A stretch of DNA of 64,000 nucleotides from Balneolaceae bacterium (GCA_034521495.1 JAXHMK010000010.1:496001-560000), one strand, 5' to 3'. Shown: positions 46,000 to 56,222, counted from the stretch's first letter. The notes: generated by a model from the sequence alone, not told the origin. Translations and numbers: made by a program.

Positions 46000-47697
46000 T
46001 TACAAGTTACCTTTTTTTAGTTGATCGGCAGCGAAGTTGGCTGCCCGTGCTGTTAATGCCATATATGTGAGCGAAGGATTTTGGCATGCGGCCGAGGTCA
46101 TGCAAGATCCATCCGTTACGAATACATTTTTTACGGCGTGAACCTGGTTCCACTTGTTCAGAACAGATGTTTGTGGATCACGTCCCATCCGCGCAGTTCC
46201 CATCTCATGGATACCTAAACCGGGACCGCCCGGGTCGTCGAATGTTTGGATATTTTTTGCACCCGCTGCTTCCAGCATTTCGGCTGCATCATTCATCATG
46301 TCTTCACGCATTCTGTACGTATTCTCACTAAATTCAACATCAAAAACAAGAATAGGTTGACCCCATTTATCTGTTTCTGTATCACTGAGATACACTTTAT
46401 TGTTGTGATCTGGCAGCATCTCACCAAAACCACCCATTCCGAGAGTCCAGGATCCAGGCTCCCGGAGTAAATCTTTCAGATCTAAACCAATGGCCAGTTC
46501 CCGTACACCACGCTGCCAGGCTTCCCGGCTTGCACCACCTTGGTAACCAAAACCGCGAATGTAACCCCGGTCATTTTTATTAAGATTTCTGTAACGTGGA
46601 ATATAGAACCCATTTGGACGGCGGCCCCAGTAATATCTGTCCTCAAATCCCTCAATATCACCGCTGGCACCAACTCCCAAATGGTGATCCATAATGTTAC
46701 ACCCTAATTCGCCGGAATCATTTCCAAGTCCGTTTGGAAAACGGTTGGATATAGAGTTCAACATAATCAGGGTGGAATTCATAGTCGATGCATTCAGGAA
46801 TACCAGATCAGCGTAAAATTCTTCTGTCTCAAGAGTCTCAGCATCAATAATTCTCACACCTGTAGCTTTCCCCTGCTCCTCATCATAAATTATTGAATTT
46901 ACGATGGAATGAGGGCGTAGTGTCATATTCCCGGTTGCTGATGCTGCAGGAAGGGTGGCAGAATTACTGCTGAAATATCCTCCGTAAGGACATCCACGAA
47001 TACAAAGATCGCGAAACATACATGGTCCCCTGCCCTCATGTTGCTGGGTTAAGTTGGCAACACGGCCAATTGTAAGCACCCGTCCAAAATTTTCAGCCAG
47101 GGATTTTTTAAACTCTTTTTCAACACAGTTCAGCTCCATTGGAGGAAGAAATTTTCCGTCTGGTAACTGCGGAAGTCCTTCTGCCTGACCGCTGATTCCG
47201 GCGAACTCCTCTACATAATCATACCACTCAGCCACATCTTTGTAGCGGATGGGCCAATCTACAGCAATACCATCCCTGAGATTTGCCTCAAAATCCATTG
47301 GAGACCAACGGTAACTTTGGCGTCCCCACGTTATGGAACGTCCGCCAACGTGATATCCGCGCATCCAATCGAAGCGATTTACTTCTTTGTAGGGTTGATC
47401 TGTGTCTTTTACCCACCAATGCTTGGTAGACTGTCGGACCGTATAGCCGGTACGCATCTGTTTTTGATAATGCTTCGCTTCCTCTTCCGTAAGTTTATCG
47501 GCATAAGGAAGTTCCCATGGGTCCTTTAGAGCAGTTGGATAATCTTCTATGTGTTTAACATCACGCCCCCGCTCCAGGACAAGAGTTTTTAGGCCATTTT
47601 CGGTGAGTTCTTTTGCTGCCCAACCACCGCTAATACCTGTACCAACTACAATGGCATCAAAAGTATTTTTCTTTTTAGCCTTAATGTTGAGATTCAT
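46000..47697 (-). CDS. GMC-family FAD sugar dehydrogenase
   Basis: A 565-residue flavoprotein. FAD fold AIVVGTGISGGWAAKELTEN near the N-terminus, the Cys-rich segment MFRDLCIRGCPYGGYF, the active-site HEMGTARMG, and SAACQNPSLTYMALTARAAN near the end. Bacteroidota homologues oxidise sugars or glycosides at C3. No signal peptide is visible, so export may depend on the small subunit. Next to that subunit, and near a sugar isomerase/epimerase. Confidence 0.88.
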   Translation of the reverse strand: MNLNIKAKKKNTFDAIVVGTGISGGWAAKELTENGLKTLVLERGRDVKHIEDYPTALKDPWELPYADKLTEEEAKHYQKQMRTGYTVRQSTKHWWVKDTDQPYKEVNRFDWMRGYHVGGRSITWGRQSYRWSPMDFEANLRDGIAVDWPIRYKDVAEWYDYVEEFAGISGQAEGLPQLPDGKFLPPMELNCVEKEFKKSLAENFGRVLTIGRVANLTQQHEGRGPCMFRDLCIRGCPYGGYFSSNSATLPAASATGNMTLRPHSIVNSIIYDEEQGKATGVRIIDAETLETEEFYADLVFLNASTMNSTLIMLNSISNRFPNGLGNDSGELGCNIMDHHLGVGASGDIEGFEDRYYWGRRPNGFYIPRYRNLNKNDRGYIRGFGYQGGASREAWQRGVRELAIGLDLKDLLREPGSWTLGMGGFGEMLPDHNNKVYLSDTETDKWGQPILVFDVEFSENTYRMREDMMNDAAEMLEAAGAKNIQTFDDPGGPGLGIHEMGTARMGRDPQTSVLNKWNQVHAVKNVFVTDGSCMTSAACQNPSLTYMALTARAANFAADQLKKGNL

Positions 47698-47812
47698 ACG
47701 TAATACTTCCGGGGTTTATGAGTAAGTCTGTAAATTACTTTCGGTAAGTGCCATTAAAAAGATTTAAAACTCTTTTTATTGTGTAATTATTATGATTTAC
47801 TCATTTCCAGAC

Positions 47813-48760
47813 TTATTCGGTAAGCTCAGTTCCTACTCTTTCGAGAAGTGCTTTTGTAGCTTTAATACCTTCATCCTCGGATAACCTGTTCCCTTCATAT
47901 TCAATACCTACATAACCGGTGTATCCAGCATCTCTGACAATTCTCATAAGACGTTTCACATCGAGAGTTGTCTCATTACCATTCTCGTCAAAATCATACG
48001 TTTTGGCACTAACACCTTTCGCATGTTCCATCAGCATTTCAGTACCCTTATATTTATTGAATGATTCGTCTTCAGAGATATCAAAATTTCCAAAATCTGG
48101 TAAGGTACCGCAGTTGGGGTGATCAACCATCTCAATCGTACCTACCAACCAATCGGCATTACTCGATAGTCCTCCATGATTTTCAACAACAACACTGATT
48201 CCCTCATCATCGGCATATTCAGTTAAACTCCTGAGACCGTCTGCTGCGCGTTGCATCTGTTCTTCGTACGTACCCTGGCTCGCTGCGTTTACTCGAATTG
48301 CATGGCATCCCAGGAAACTGGCCATGTTCACCCATTTGTAGTGGTTTTCAACGGCTTGTTGTCGGGCGGATGAATCGGGATCTCCGAGATTCCCTTCCCT
48401 ATCACACATAATCAATACACTCTCAACACCTTCGTTATCAGCAATATTCTTTAGTTCATTCAGATAGCTTTGGTCCTCAGCTTTCCCAAAATAGAACTGG
48501 TTAACATACTCAATTGCGCCGATATCATATCGCTGCCGAGCATGTCTGGCAAAATAGAGTGGATCGATCTCTCCCTGACCAACTTCGCGAGAAGGTCCAA
48601 AATAGCTTCTGTTGAGAGACCACTGAGCTAATGAGATATCAAAAAACATGTGGTCAGATCTGTTTTTTTCTTGAGCAATTGATGAAATGGGCAATCCTGC
48701 TGCTGTAACTCCGCCGATTGTGACGGCACCTAAACTTTTAAGAAATTTTTTTCTATCCAT
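47813..48760 (-). CDS. Exported sugar phosphate isomerase/epimerase-like TIM-barrel protein
   Basis: A 315-residue protein of the xylose-isomerase-like TIM-barrel family (AP endonuclease 2-like). N-terminal signal MDRKKFLKSLGAVTIGGVTA to about 29, Tat-like but with RK in place of RR. Metal-binding regions: VVVENHGGLSSN, LPDFGNFDIS, YVGIEYEGN. These proteins act on keto sugars with 3-keto-glycoside dehydrogenases. It lies 115 bases upstream of the GMC gene, same strand. Confidence 0.85.
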   Translation of the reverse strand: MDRKKFLKSLGAVTIGGVTAAGLPISSIAQEKNRSDHMFFDISLAQWSLNRSYFGPSREVGQGEIDPLYFARHARQRYDIGAIEYVNQFYFGKAEDQSYLNELKNIADNEGVESVLIMCDREGNLGDPDSSARQQAVENHYKWVNMASFLGCHAIRVNAASQGTYEEQMQRAADGLRSLTEYADDEGISVVVENHGGLSSNADWLVGTIEMVDHPNCGTLPDFGNFDISEDESFNKYKGTEMLMEHAKGVSAKTYDFDENGNETTLDVKRLMRIVRDAGYTGYVGIEYEGNRLSEDEGIKATKALLERVGTELTE

Positions 48761-48809
48761 GATACTTTACTTTTTATTTAATAATCATTCAAAAATACAA
48801 GAAACAGAG

Positions 48810-48865
48810 AACTCTCAAAGCAGATTTAATTTTTTTTGCAAAAACAAGCATATTAGCTGAGAGTT
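48810..48865. promoter_or_regulatory. Inverted repeat AACTCTCA ... TGAGAGTT in divergent promoter region
   Basis: Two 8-bp half-sites, 48810-48817 and 48858-48865, are 40 bases apart in the gap between the isomerase/epimerase and PfkB genes. The spacing would suit a looping or tandem-dimer regulator that controls both genes. Weak evidence. Confidence 0.25.
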
Positions 48866-48906
48866 TCTTCATTTAGTATAACTAATATAACATCTAAAGA
48901 AGTTTT

Positions 48907-49776
48907 ATGTATAAAACATTAAGTGTGGGAGAAGTCCTCTGGGATATTTTTCCCGATTATAAAAAGCCCGGTGGATCACCGGCAAATGTTGCCTATCATT
49001 TGCATTGCCTGGGCACTGAATCTCTCTTGTTGAGCCGCATAGGTGATGACAAAAATGGAAAAGAGTTGCTGGACTTTTTAAACAAAAAGGGAATTGACTG
49101 TAAACTGGTACAAAAAGATACAGGTCACCCTACCGGAATTGTGAACGTTGAATTTGATGAAGATGAACCCTCCTATTCTATTGACATGCCCTCTGCCTGG
49201 GATTTTATAGAATTGACAGATGAACTGAAGAAAAAAACTAACGTATTGGATGCCATATGTTTTGCGTCTTTATCTCAACGAAATGACAAGACCAAACAAA
49301 CCATTCAGCACCTGATTTCTGCAGTTCCGGAACAATGTCTTAAAGTGTTTGACTTAAATCTCCGTCCTCCATATGTAGACAGAGAACTGATTCTGTCGTC
49401 CATTAACAAATCAGATATTATTAAGATTAATGAACACGAACATAAAATATTAACTGAATGGTATGGAAACCCTCACTTTGCAGATGAAATTTTGAAGAAT
49501 GATCCTTCAAAAATCATTCTATTAACGGAGGGAGAAAGGGGAAGTACAATGCTTACTTCTGAACAGTCAATTCAGGAAGATGCACACCCTATTTCCGGAG
49601 AGGGGGACTTTGTTGGTGTTGGAGATGCATTCCTGGCCTGTTTCACTTATCTGAGATTAAATAATACGGCAGATGACAAAATTCTTTCCCTATCCAATCA
49701 ATATGCCGCATTTGTTGCTTCAAACAGAGGTGGTATGCCGGATATTCCAAAATCAATACTTGAACAAATTCAGTGA
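48907..49776 (+). CDS. PfkB-family carbohydrate kinase (fructokinase-like)
   Basis: A 289-residue sugar kinase. GEVLWDIFPDYKKPGGSPAN near the N-terminus is typical of fructokinase-like PfkB proteins; the catalytic Asp lies in FVGVGDAFLACF (usual form GAGDAF). Divergent from the isomerase/epimerase and followed by a membrane protein gene, overlapped if that gene uses its GTG start. Confidence 0.9.
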   Translation: MYKTLSVGEVLWDIFPDYKKPGGSPANVAYHLHCLGTESLLLSRIGDDKNGKELLDFLNKKGIDCKLVQKDTGHPTGIVNVEFDEDEPSYSIDMPSAWDFIELTDELKKKTNVLDAICFASLSQRNDKTKQTIQHLISAVPEQCLKVFDLNLRPPYVDRELILSSINKSDIIKINEHEHKILTEWYGNPHFADEILKNDPSKIILLTEGERGSTMLTSEQSIQEDAHPISGEGDFVGVGDAFLACFTYLRLNNTADDKILSLSNQYAAFVASNRGGMPDIPKSILEQIQ

Positions 49777-49781
49777 AAATC

Positions 49782-51548
49782 ATGAAGAGACTGTTTTTTA
49801 CAATTCTGCTTACTGTACTCATTTTATTTCAAGGCTTTGCGCAGGATAGAGAGTATCAGATTCCCGATATCGAGGTAGATGTTGAAATTCTTGAGGATGG
49901 AATCGTTCAAATCAGTGAGCATCGGACATATCAATTTCAGGGTTCTTATAGCTGGGCAGATTATCGCCTTCCAAAAAATGGATTTGCAGAGATCAGGAAT
50001 ATTCAAGTGCTTGAACAAGATCGCTATTTTGTTAATGAGAATAGCGAGGAGGCTGGTACGTTTAGCGTATCCGATGATGACGATTCGATTGTAATTAGAT
50101 GGAATTACAATGCTGTTGATACAACCCGAACATTCTCAATTATATATGAGTTGACGGATGCCTTATCCATTGGGCCTGAATGGACTGAATTCTTTTGGAA
50201 TTACATCGCCTCCGGACGCGAAAAACCGACAGAGAACCTGAACATACAAATTAGCCTGCCTCAACAGATCTCAACGGATTCCCTCCATACATGGATTCGT
50301 TCAGAATCAACCCAAATCGAGAGCACTCAACAGCCAGGGCACTTTTCAATTTCGGCTGATGAAATCACGACAGATCAATCGTTACAAGTTCGGTCTGTAT
50401 TTCCAACTCAAATTTTCGATGAAAGTGCTGTTTCAATAACCAACCCTGACCTATCTCTCGAATGGATCCAAAACGATGAGAAAGCCTACATTGCTGAGCA
50501 GCAGCGCATTGAGGAAAGAAACGCATACTATGAGTCCATCACTCCGGAAATTATAATATTGATCTGTGTAGTGAGTATAGCTGTTTTCTTGCTGTTCTAC
50601 CGAAAATATGGAACCCGGTTTTCAACAAGCACAATTTCTGATCGGGAAACTGTCCTGATTCCCGACTCTACCCCGCCCGCAATAATCGGTCAACTATTTG
50701 GAATGGGTACAGCCACGGGAAATCACCTGTCGGCAACAATTTTTGATTTAGCAAGGCGGGGTTGGTTCAAAATCCAGGAAGAGAAGAAAGAGAAAGAAGG
50801 CTTTTTCTCATCAGAGGAGGTTTATTTCAAAATCAAAAAATCTGAACCGCAACCGGATAATACCCTTCCAAAATGGGAACAGATGATTGTTGATCACCTG
50901 AATCAGCAGATCAGTCGCGGAATAGATCGTTTTAACAAACTCTTCGAGAATAGCGATGATTTCGATATGTCAAAATGGTTTTCGGAATGGAAAAAAGAGG
51001 TGAAAAAAGTTTATGATGAAAAAAATTGGATTGACCAAAAGAGCACAAAAGGGGTTATTTATAATTTCATAGCTCAATTTATACTCACGGCAATATCGTT
51101 TGTCTTTATGATTTATGGAGCGACAGGAATAGCCATCATAGGTTTGATATTTACAAGTTTGATGTCTTTCGCGTCTTTCTTTATAAAAAGAAGAACCCGT
51201 GAAGGTGAACAGACTTATAAACGATGGAAAGCATATAGAGATGGCTTGAAAAATGCAGATAAACGCACCATTCAAATGGAGATGATGGATAGACATTTTG
51301 TATATGCTATGGCGCTATCATTGTCAGGAAATCAAATTGAGAGTTTGGTAAAACAGGTAGATGGCCGTAGTGAGACAATCTTTCCATGGATTGTCTTGAT
51401 GCCCGGTTCAAATCATACACCTGCATCTGTTGCGTCCACTGTTTCTGCATTGGCCGCATCCAGTAGTTCTACATTTTCCGGAACTGCAGGAGGAGCCGGA
51501 GCAACTGCGGGCAGTGCCGGTGGTGGAGCATCTGGCGGGGCTGGTTAG
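49782..51548 (+). CDS. DUF2207-domain membrane protein
   Basis: A 588-residue membrane protein. I start it at the ATG at 49782, giving a signal peptide (MKRLFFTILLTVLILFQGFA); a GTG at 49773 is also possible. The N-terminal beta domain (about 25-230) is of DUF2207 type (DVEILEDGIVQISEHRTYQF), followed by a membrane helix at about 260, a cytoplasmic region and two helices at about 435-475, then a Gly/Ala/Ser-rich tail as DUF2207 proteins have. Function unknown; envelope-located. Confidence 0.83.
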   Translation: MKRLFFTILLTVLILFQGFAQDREYQIPDIEVDVEILEDGIVQISEHRTYQFQGSYSWADYRLPKNGFAEIRNIQVLEQDRYFVNENSEEAGTFSVSDDDDSIVIRWNYNAVDTTRTFSIIYELTDALSIGPEWTEFFWNYIASGREKPTENLNIQISLPQQISTDSLHTWIRSESTQIESTQQPGHFSISADEITTDQSLQVRSVFPTQIFDESAVSITNPDLSLEWIQNDEKAYIAEQQRIEERNAYYESITPEIIILICVVSIAVFLLFYRKYGTRFSTSTISDRETVLIPDSTPPAIIGQLFGMGTATGNHLSATIFDLARRGWFKIQEEKKEKEGFFSSEEVYFKIKKSEPQPDNTLPKWEQMIVDHLNQQISRGIDRFNKLFENSDDFDMSKWFSEWKKEVKKVYDEKNWIDQKSTKGVIYNFIAQFILTAISFVFMIYGATGIAIIGLIFTSLMSFASFFIKRRTREGEQTYKRWKAYRDGLKNADKRTIQMEMMDRHFVYAMALSLSGNQIESLVKQVDGRSETIFPWIVLMPGSNHTPASVASTVSALAASSSSTFSGTAGGAGATAGSAGGGASGGAG

Positions 51549-51683
51549 CATTATCATAACTCAACCGCTGTATGCCTATACATATTATTGGCTTCGGAAT
51601 TCATCAAGCTAATGGTGTACTAAAGAGATGTTAAATTTATACATAACCAAATGACCGGACTTCAAAATTTTTAAGCCAAAAAT

Positions 51684-52373
51684 CTAATAGTTAAACCGCT
51701 GCCGCGTAAAAGCTTTTACTGGTTCCCCGTTTTGTTTGGCAGGGCGGAATTTCCACTGCATGGCAGCTTTTATTACAGCATCCATCAACCCGTATTGAAC
51801 GAATTCCAGTTGTTCGTAATCACTCCCTCCTCTTTCGTAAAGGCGAATTTCCATGATGCTTACCTCTTCTACCTCTCCCTCTTCATCTACTAAAAAATTT
51901 ACAATCATCTCCAACCGGCCTTCGTACTCATCGGGTACTTGTTTTGGTGCAGTTGCCTCTACAATACGAACGACAGATGGCGGAATTTGAGGATTCCCTA
52001 CAATTCGAGCCTCATCACCGGTTAAGCCGGTGCCAACCCCCTCTTCAGGTAGTGGTAGTGTTTCCAGATCCAGCTCTGTTTCAAAATCAATCTCTTCCTC
52101 AATTATCTCTTCATTGGGAACGGGAACCGGAGCCTGAGGCTTGGGTGGCGGCGGCGGAGATGACTGCTGCCGGGTCACCTGAATATCTTCCAAAGCTACA
52201 ACTTCCTCCTGCTGAACCTGCACATCTATTTCAGGCTCATAAACAGATTCCGGCCAGAGGCGTATCAACAAAATGAACCCGAGCTCTACAAGAATGATGG
52301 ACGTTAGGACCAAATTGCGATAGTTCCAGTCTGAGAGCCGCCTGTTTTTTTTCTGATGATTGTTCTTAGCCAC
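51684..52373 (-). CDS. TonB-family energy transducer
   Basis: A 229-residue protein with one N-terminal membrane helix (NLVLTSIILVELGFILLIRL), a Pro-rich periplasmic spacer (SSPPPPPKPQAPVPVP, then an acidic stretch), and a C-terminal TonB domain (YEGRLEMIVNFLVDEEGEVE, AVIKAAMQWKFRPAKQNGEP). It would transmit proton-motive force to outer-membrane receptors. No exbB/exbD in the window. Confidence 0.88.
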   Translation of the reverse strand: MAKNNHQKKNRRLSDWNYRNLVLTSIILVELGFILLIRLWPESVYEPEIDVQVQQEEVVALEDIQVTRQQSSPPPPPKPQAPVPVPNEEIIEEEIDFETELDLETLPLPEEGVGTGLTGDEARIVGNPQIPPSVVRIVEATAPKQVPDEYEGRLEMIVNFLVDEEGEVEEVSIMEIRLYERGGSDYEQLEFVQYGLMDAVIKAAMQWKFRPAKQNGEPVKAFTRQRFNY

Positions 52374-52471
52374 CGCTTATGCCTGCTTGGTTCTGATAAT
52401 CGTTCTAATATACATTTTATTTACGCATAGAACGGATAAGGAACCGAATCCTGATAATGATTTGATTAATT

Positions 52472-53419
52472 TTATTGGTGTTGCTGCAGTGCCCGTCTGA
52501 TAAATCCGTCATGCTCGTATAGCTTTTTTCGGGCAGTATCTTTATCGACATCGGTCAGTGCCATTAATAAAGCCGTTTTTACATGATTATCTGCTTTATC
52601 TAAAAGATTCGATGCATCATCATATGTAACATCAGAAAGGCTCATTACAATCCTTTTGGCACGCTCTTCGAGTTTTTTATTGGTGAGCTGGAGATCAACC
52701 ATTACATTTTCATACACTTTACCGAGCCGAATCATCGCCCCGGTAGTAAACATATTGAGAATCATTTTTTGAGCAGTGGCACTTTTCATTCGGGTGCTTC
52801 CCATCAAAACTTCGGGGCCCACAGGAACAGCTACCATGTAATCTACATCAACTTCTACCTGGTCCTCAGAAACAGTGGTAACCATAATTGTAACACAACC
52901 GATGGAATTAGCCTGCTTGAGTGCTCCGTGAACGTAAGGTGTTCGGCCGCTTGCAGCTAATCCAATCACCACATCCTTGTCGGTAATGTTCAATCGTTTT
53001 ACCTCATTCATCCCGATCTGTTCGCTGTCTTCAGCCCCCTCCTGCGCGACAAACATTGCTTTTTCGCCTCCTGCAATAAATCCCTGAACAGTCTCGGGAT
53101 CGGTTCCGAACGTTGGTGGGCATTCGGCAGCATCCAGTACCCCAAGCCGCCCGCTTGTTCCGGCACCGAAATAGAGAATTCGTCCCCCGATTTTTAATTT
53201 TTCAACGATGGAGTCGATCGCATCTGCAATCACATCCAGTTTTTCTTCAACAGCGTATGCTACTTTTTTATCTTCATCGTTGATGATTTTTACGATGGTA
53301 CGTGAATCAGCAAGGTCAATCTCACTGCTGTTTGGATTACGCTGTTCTGTAAGTAATTTTTCGAGTTGATTAAATAATTTTTGGTTTGATTTCAATGAAC
53401 TGCTTTTCTGTTTTTCCAC
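52472..53419 (-). CDS. murQ: N-acetylmuramic acid 6-phosphate etherase
   Basis: Cleaves the lactyl ether of MurNAc 6-phosphate in peptidoglycan recycling. It has 315 residues. SIS domain motif YFGAGTSGRLGVLDAAECPP, GFIAGGEKAMF, LAASGRTPYVHGALKQA, and MGSTRMKSATAQKMILNMFT. A normal enzyme. Its start overlaps the accC-like gene by 28 bases, so the two are co-transcribed, an odd pairing of functions. Confidence 0.94.
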   Translation of the reverse strand: MEKQKSSSLKSNQKLFNQLEKLLTEQRNPNSSEIDLADSRTIVKIINDEDKKVAYAVEEKLDVIADAIDSIVEKLKIGGRILYFGAGTSGRLGVLDAAECPPTFGTDPETVQGFIAGGEKAMFVAQEGAEDSEQIGMNEVKRLNITDKDVVIGLAASGRTPYVHGALKQANSIGCVTIMVTTVSEDQVEVDVDYMVAVPVGPEVLMGSTRMKSATAQKMILNMFTTGAMIRLGKVYENVMVDLQLTNKKLEERAKRIVMSLSDVTYDDASNLLDKADNHVKTALLMALTDVDKDTARKKLYEHDGFIRRALQQHQ

Positions 53420-54891
53420 CAGACACTTTCTTCAATAACCGAACCTGATGGCTTTGATTTTGTTGCTGTTTGTTGATCTTTTAATCTAAGTACGGAAGAT
53501 ACAATGGCAGCCAGTTTATTGTCAGTGAAATCTGAAATTTTCTCAGGTGTAAAATGATCGGGCACAAAATGGGTATCGTATTGACCTTCTCTGAACTGTT
53601 TGTGCTTTAACGTGAATTGACAAAATGGGATAGTTGTACGAACCCCTGAAATTTCATACTCATCCAGTGCCCGAAGCATTCGTTCTATCGCTTTTTCGCG
53701 ATCTTTAGCAAACGCACAGAGTTTGGAAATCATCGGATCATAATGGATAGATACTTCCTGCCCCTCCTCAATTCCCGCATCCACGCGAATACCAGGACCC
53801 GCTGGAATTCTGTGCCGCTGAAGTGTACCGGTACTTGGCAGAAACTTATTGGCGGGATCTTCTGCATAAATACGGCACTCAATGGCATGTCCCCTCTTCT
53901 TAATATCTTCCTGTTTGAAGGGCAGCTTTTTACCTTCGGCAATATCAATCTGTAAGGAAACAAGATCCAGGCTCGTAATTAATTCAGTAACGGGATGTTC
54001 TACCTGCAACCGGGTATTCATCTCAAGAAAGTAGTAGTTCATGTGCTTGTCTACAAGAAATTCAACAGTTCCGGCTCCAACGTAATTACAGCTTTTGGCA
54101 ACTGTACATGCGGCGTCTCCCATACGCTTACGGAGGTCATCCGTCATAACAGCAGAGGGTGCCTCCTCAATTACTTTTTGATGGCGTCTCTGCACCGAAC
54201 ACTCCCGCTCAAACATGTGAACTACATTACCGTGTTCATCGGCAAATACCTGGAACTCAATGTGTCGGGGTTCTTCAAGATATTTCTCAACAAATACACG
54301 ATCATCTCCAAAGGCACTTCTCGCCTCAGATTTTGCAGCTTTTACGCTGTTTTCAAATAGATCTTCATCGTGTACAATTCGCATTCCCTTTCCGCCACCA
54401 CCTGCCGCTGCTTTAATTAACACGGGATAGCCAATCTCTTTTGCAACTTTCTTTGCCTGCTGGATATCATCCATCGCTGATTCCGTTCCCGGTGGAAATG
54501 GAACATCAGATTTTGCCATTAACTCACGAGCTTTTGTCTTATCGCCCATTGTTTCAATGGCGTAAGCTGTCGGGCCAATAAAATTAATTCCATTTTCTTC
54601 ACAAAGATTGGCAAAAGTGGAGTTCTCACTCAGGAAACCGTAACCCGGATGTATAGCATCTGCACCGGCCTCTTTGGCTACCTCAATCAGTTTATCCATC
54701 CTCAGGTAACTTTCAGAGGATGCTGCCTCGCCAATATGGTACGATTCATCTGCTGCAAGTACATGGGGAGCTGTTTTATCGGGAGTAGAGTACACACTGA
54801 CTGTTTCAATTCCTCTTTCTCTGCAAGATCGTATAATTCGAACTGCAATTTCTCCCCGGTTTGCGATCAATACTTTTTTTATAGAAGCCAT
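53392..54891 (-). CDS. accC: Biotin carboxylase (AccC-type)
   Basis: The ATP-dependent biotin carboxylase, which forms carboxybiotin on a carrier protein. It has 499 residues, longer than the usual 445-450. Seen: KVLIANRGEIAVRIIRSCRE, IHPGYGFLSENS, the ATP-grasp AAAGGGGKGMRIV, FVEKYLEEPRHIEFQVFADE, and YFLEMNTRLQVEHPVTE. The C-terminal 45 residues are extra and end in ESVWWKNRKAVH. The biotin carrier (accB) is not next to it, so the partner is elsewhere; it may serve acetyl-, propionyl- or methylcrotonyl-CoA carboxylase. Confidence 0.88.
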   Translation of the reverse strand: MASIKKVLIANRGEIAVRIIRSCRERGIETVSVYSTPDKTAPHVLAADESYHIGEAASSESYLRMDKLIEVAKEAGADAIHPGYGFLSENSTFANLCEENGINFIGPTAYAIETMGDKTKARELMAKSDVPFPPGTESAMDDIQQAKKVAKEIGYPVLIKAAAGGGGKGMRIVHDEDLFENSVKAAKSEARSAFGDDRVFVEKYLEEPRHIEFQVFADEHGNVVHMFERECSVQRRHQKVIEEAPSAVMTDDLRKRMGDAACTVAKSCNYVGAGTVEFLVDKHMNYYFLEMNTRLQVEHPVTELITSLDLVSLQIDIAEGKKLPFKQEDIKKRGHAIECRIYAEDPANKFLPSTGTLQRHRIPAGPGIRVDAGIEEGQEVSIHYDPMISKLCAFAKDREKAIERMLRALDEYEISGVRTTIPFCQFTLKHKQFREGQYDTHFVPDHFTPEKISDFTDNKLAAIVSSVLRLKDQQTATKSKPSGSVIEESVWWKNRKAVH

Positions 54892-55073
54892 AATTTTTAG
54901 AACAGGTTATTTTAATTCTTCAGAGCTTATTTAATGGAGTCATCGTGATTTGTTTGATCTTCTTCGAAGTCAACATAATGTAGTCCATTACAATTCTCAC
55001 TCTCTTTATTGAAAAATAGTAAAAAAAAGCTGAACTGTTAGGATTTCTGTAAAAAAAGATGAGTTCTGCTAAA

Positions 55074-56060
55074 TCAGGAGTTTGTATTTAGCTGAAATAG
55101 AATTTTAGGTAAAATCGAAAATTTTTCAGTTGCATTCAGATAGGCACGTTGATTGAATACCTGGTATCCGTTTTCCTCAATTTTATTCAGAATTCGACTG
55201 TAATTTTCCCTTGCCAGAAGAACGGGTAGCCGGCTATCACGATTTAACATCGATATTCCCTTATCCGCCTCTTTGTAGTAATAGCGGGCTCGTTGTATCT
55301 GGAATTTCATCAAATCAATAAATCTGTCTGAGATTTCATTCTTGAACATCTCTTCCTCGGTCACCTGAAATTTTTCTAAGTCTTCTGCGGGAATATAAAC
55401 TCGATCTCTTTCGAGGTCTTCTCCAATATCTCTCAAAATATTTGTTAGCTGCATAGCAATCCCCAGTTCAACAGCATGGTTAATAGCCTGCGGATTACTA
55501 TACTCAAATATTTCAGCGGTCATTAATCCAACAACTGATGCAACCTTATAACTATATTCATAAAGTTCATCAAACGTTTCATAACGGTTTTTAACAAGAT
55601 CCATCTTCACACCGTCAAGTAGCGTCAAAGGGTATTCAAGCGAGATGTTATAGCGATTTAATACATCCGCAAATGCAATAAGAACACTGTTGGTTTGTTC
55701 AGCACCGCGATAGGCACTAACCAACTGGACTCTGAATTTTTCAAGTTTACCTATAATTTCATCACGGCTTCTTCTTACTTGATATGGGTTATCCTGGTTC
55801 TCATCAACAATATCATCAAGAGTTCTGCAGAGTCCATAAATAGCAAATATTCCTCTCTGTTTATGATATGGAAGGAAACGCGTGGCCATATAAAAAGTTT
55901 TCGCATGCTTACGCGTAATATTTCTGCAATGAGAGTAGGCAAATCTCAGCCTGGTATCATCTATTTCGGAGATAACCGCCTTATGAAAGCTGGTTTTCTC
56001 GTAAATAGGCCGAATAAATGAGTATGGAATTTTTATTAGGTCTGTCATAGCTATTGACAT
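55074..56060 (-). CDS. Squalene/phytoene synthase
   Basis: A head-to-head prenyl transferase of about 328 residues. The two Asp-rich metal motifs are DDIVDE and DIGED (in LRDIGEDLERDRVYIP). The start is uncertain: ATG at 56060 (MSIAMTDLIKIP) or 56048 (MTDLIKIP), and a GTG 27 bases further up. Whether the product is phytoene (carotenoids) or squalene (hopanoids) cannot be told from motifs. No other isoprenoid gene is adjacent; the FAD desaturase-like gene at 36224 may be related. Confidence 0.85.
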   Translation of the reverse strand: MSIAMTDLIKIPYSFIRPIYEKTSFHKAVISEIDDTRLRFAYSHCRNITRKHAKTFYMATRFLPYHKQRGIFAIYGLCRTLDDIVDENQDNPYQVRRSRDEIIGKLEKFRVQLVSAYRGAEQTNSVLIAFADVLNRYNISLEYPLTLLDGVKMDLVKNRYETFDELYEYSYKVASVVGLMTAEIFEYSNPQAINHAVELGIAMQLTNILRDIGEDLERDRVYIPAEDLEKFQVTEEEMFKNEISDRFIDLMKFQIQRARYYYKEADKGISMLNRDSRLPVLLARENYSRILNKIEENGYQVFNQRAYLNATEKFSILPKILFQLNTNS

Positions 56061-56222
56061 ATGTTCACAACGATAATGCCAAAACACTCATAAAAAGTTC
56101 CTCAAAATTAATAATTACGTTAAATATCTTTTTTTCCTTTATTTTAAGCCTACATGAAATGCACCTCAACTTTTACAGTAATGTGCAGTTTTTACCATTT
56201 TTATTAATTGAATTGGGGAATA

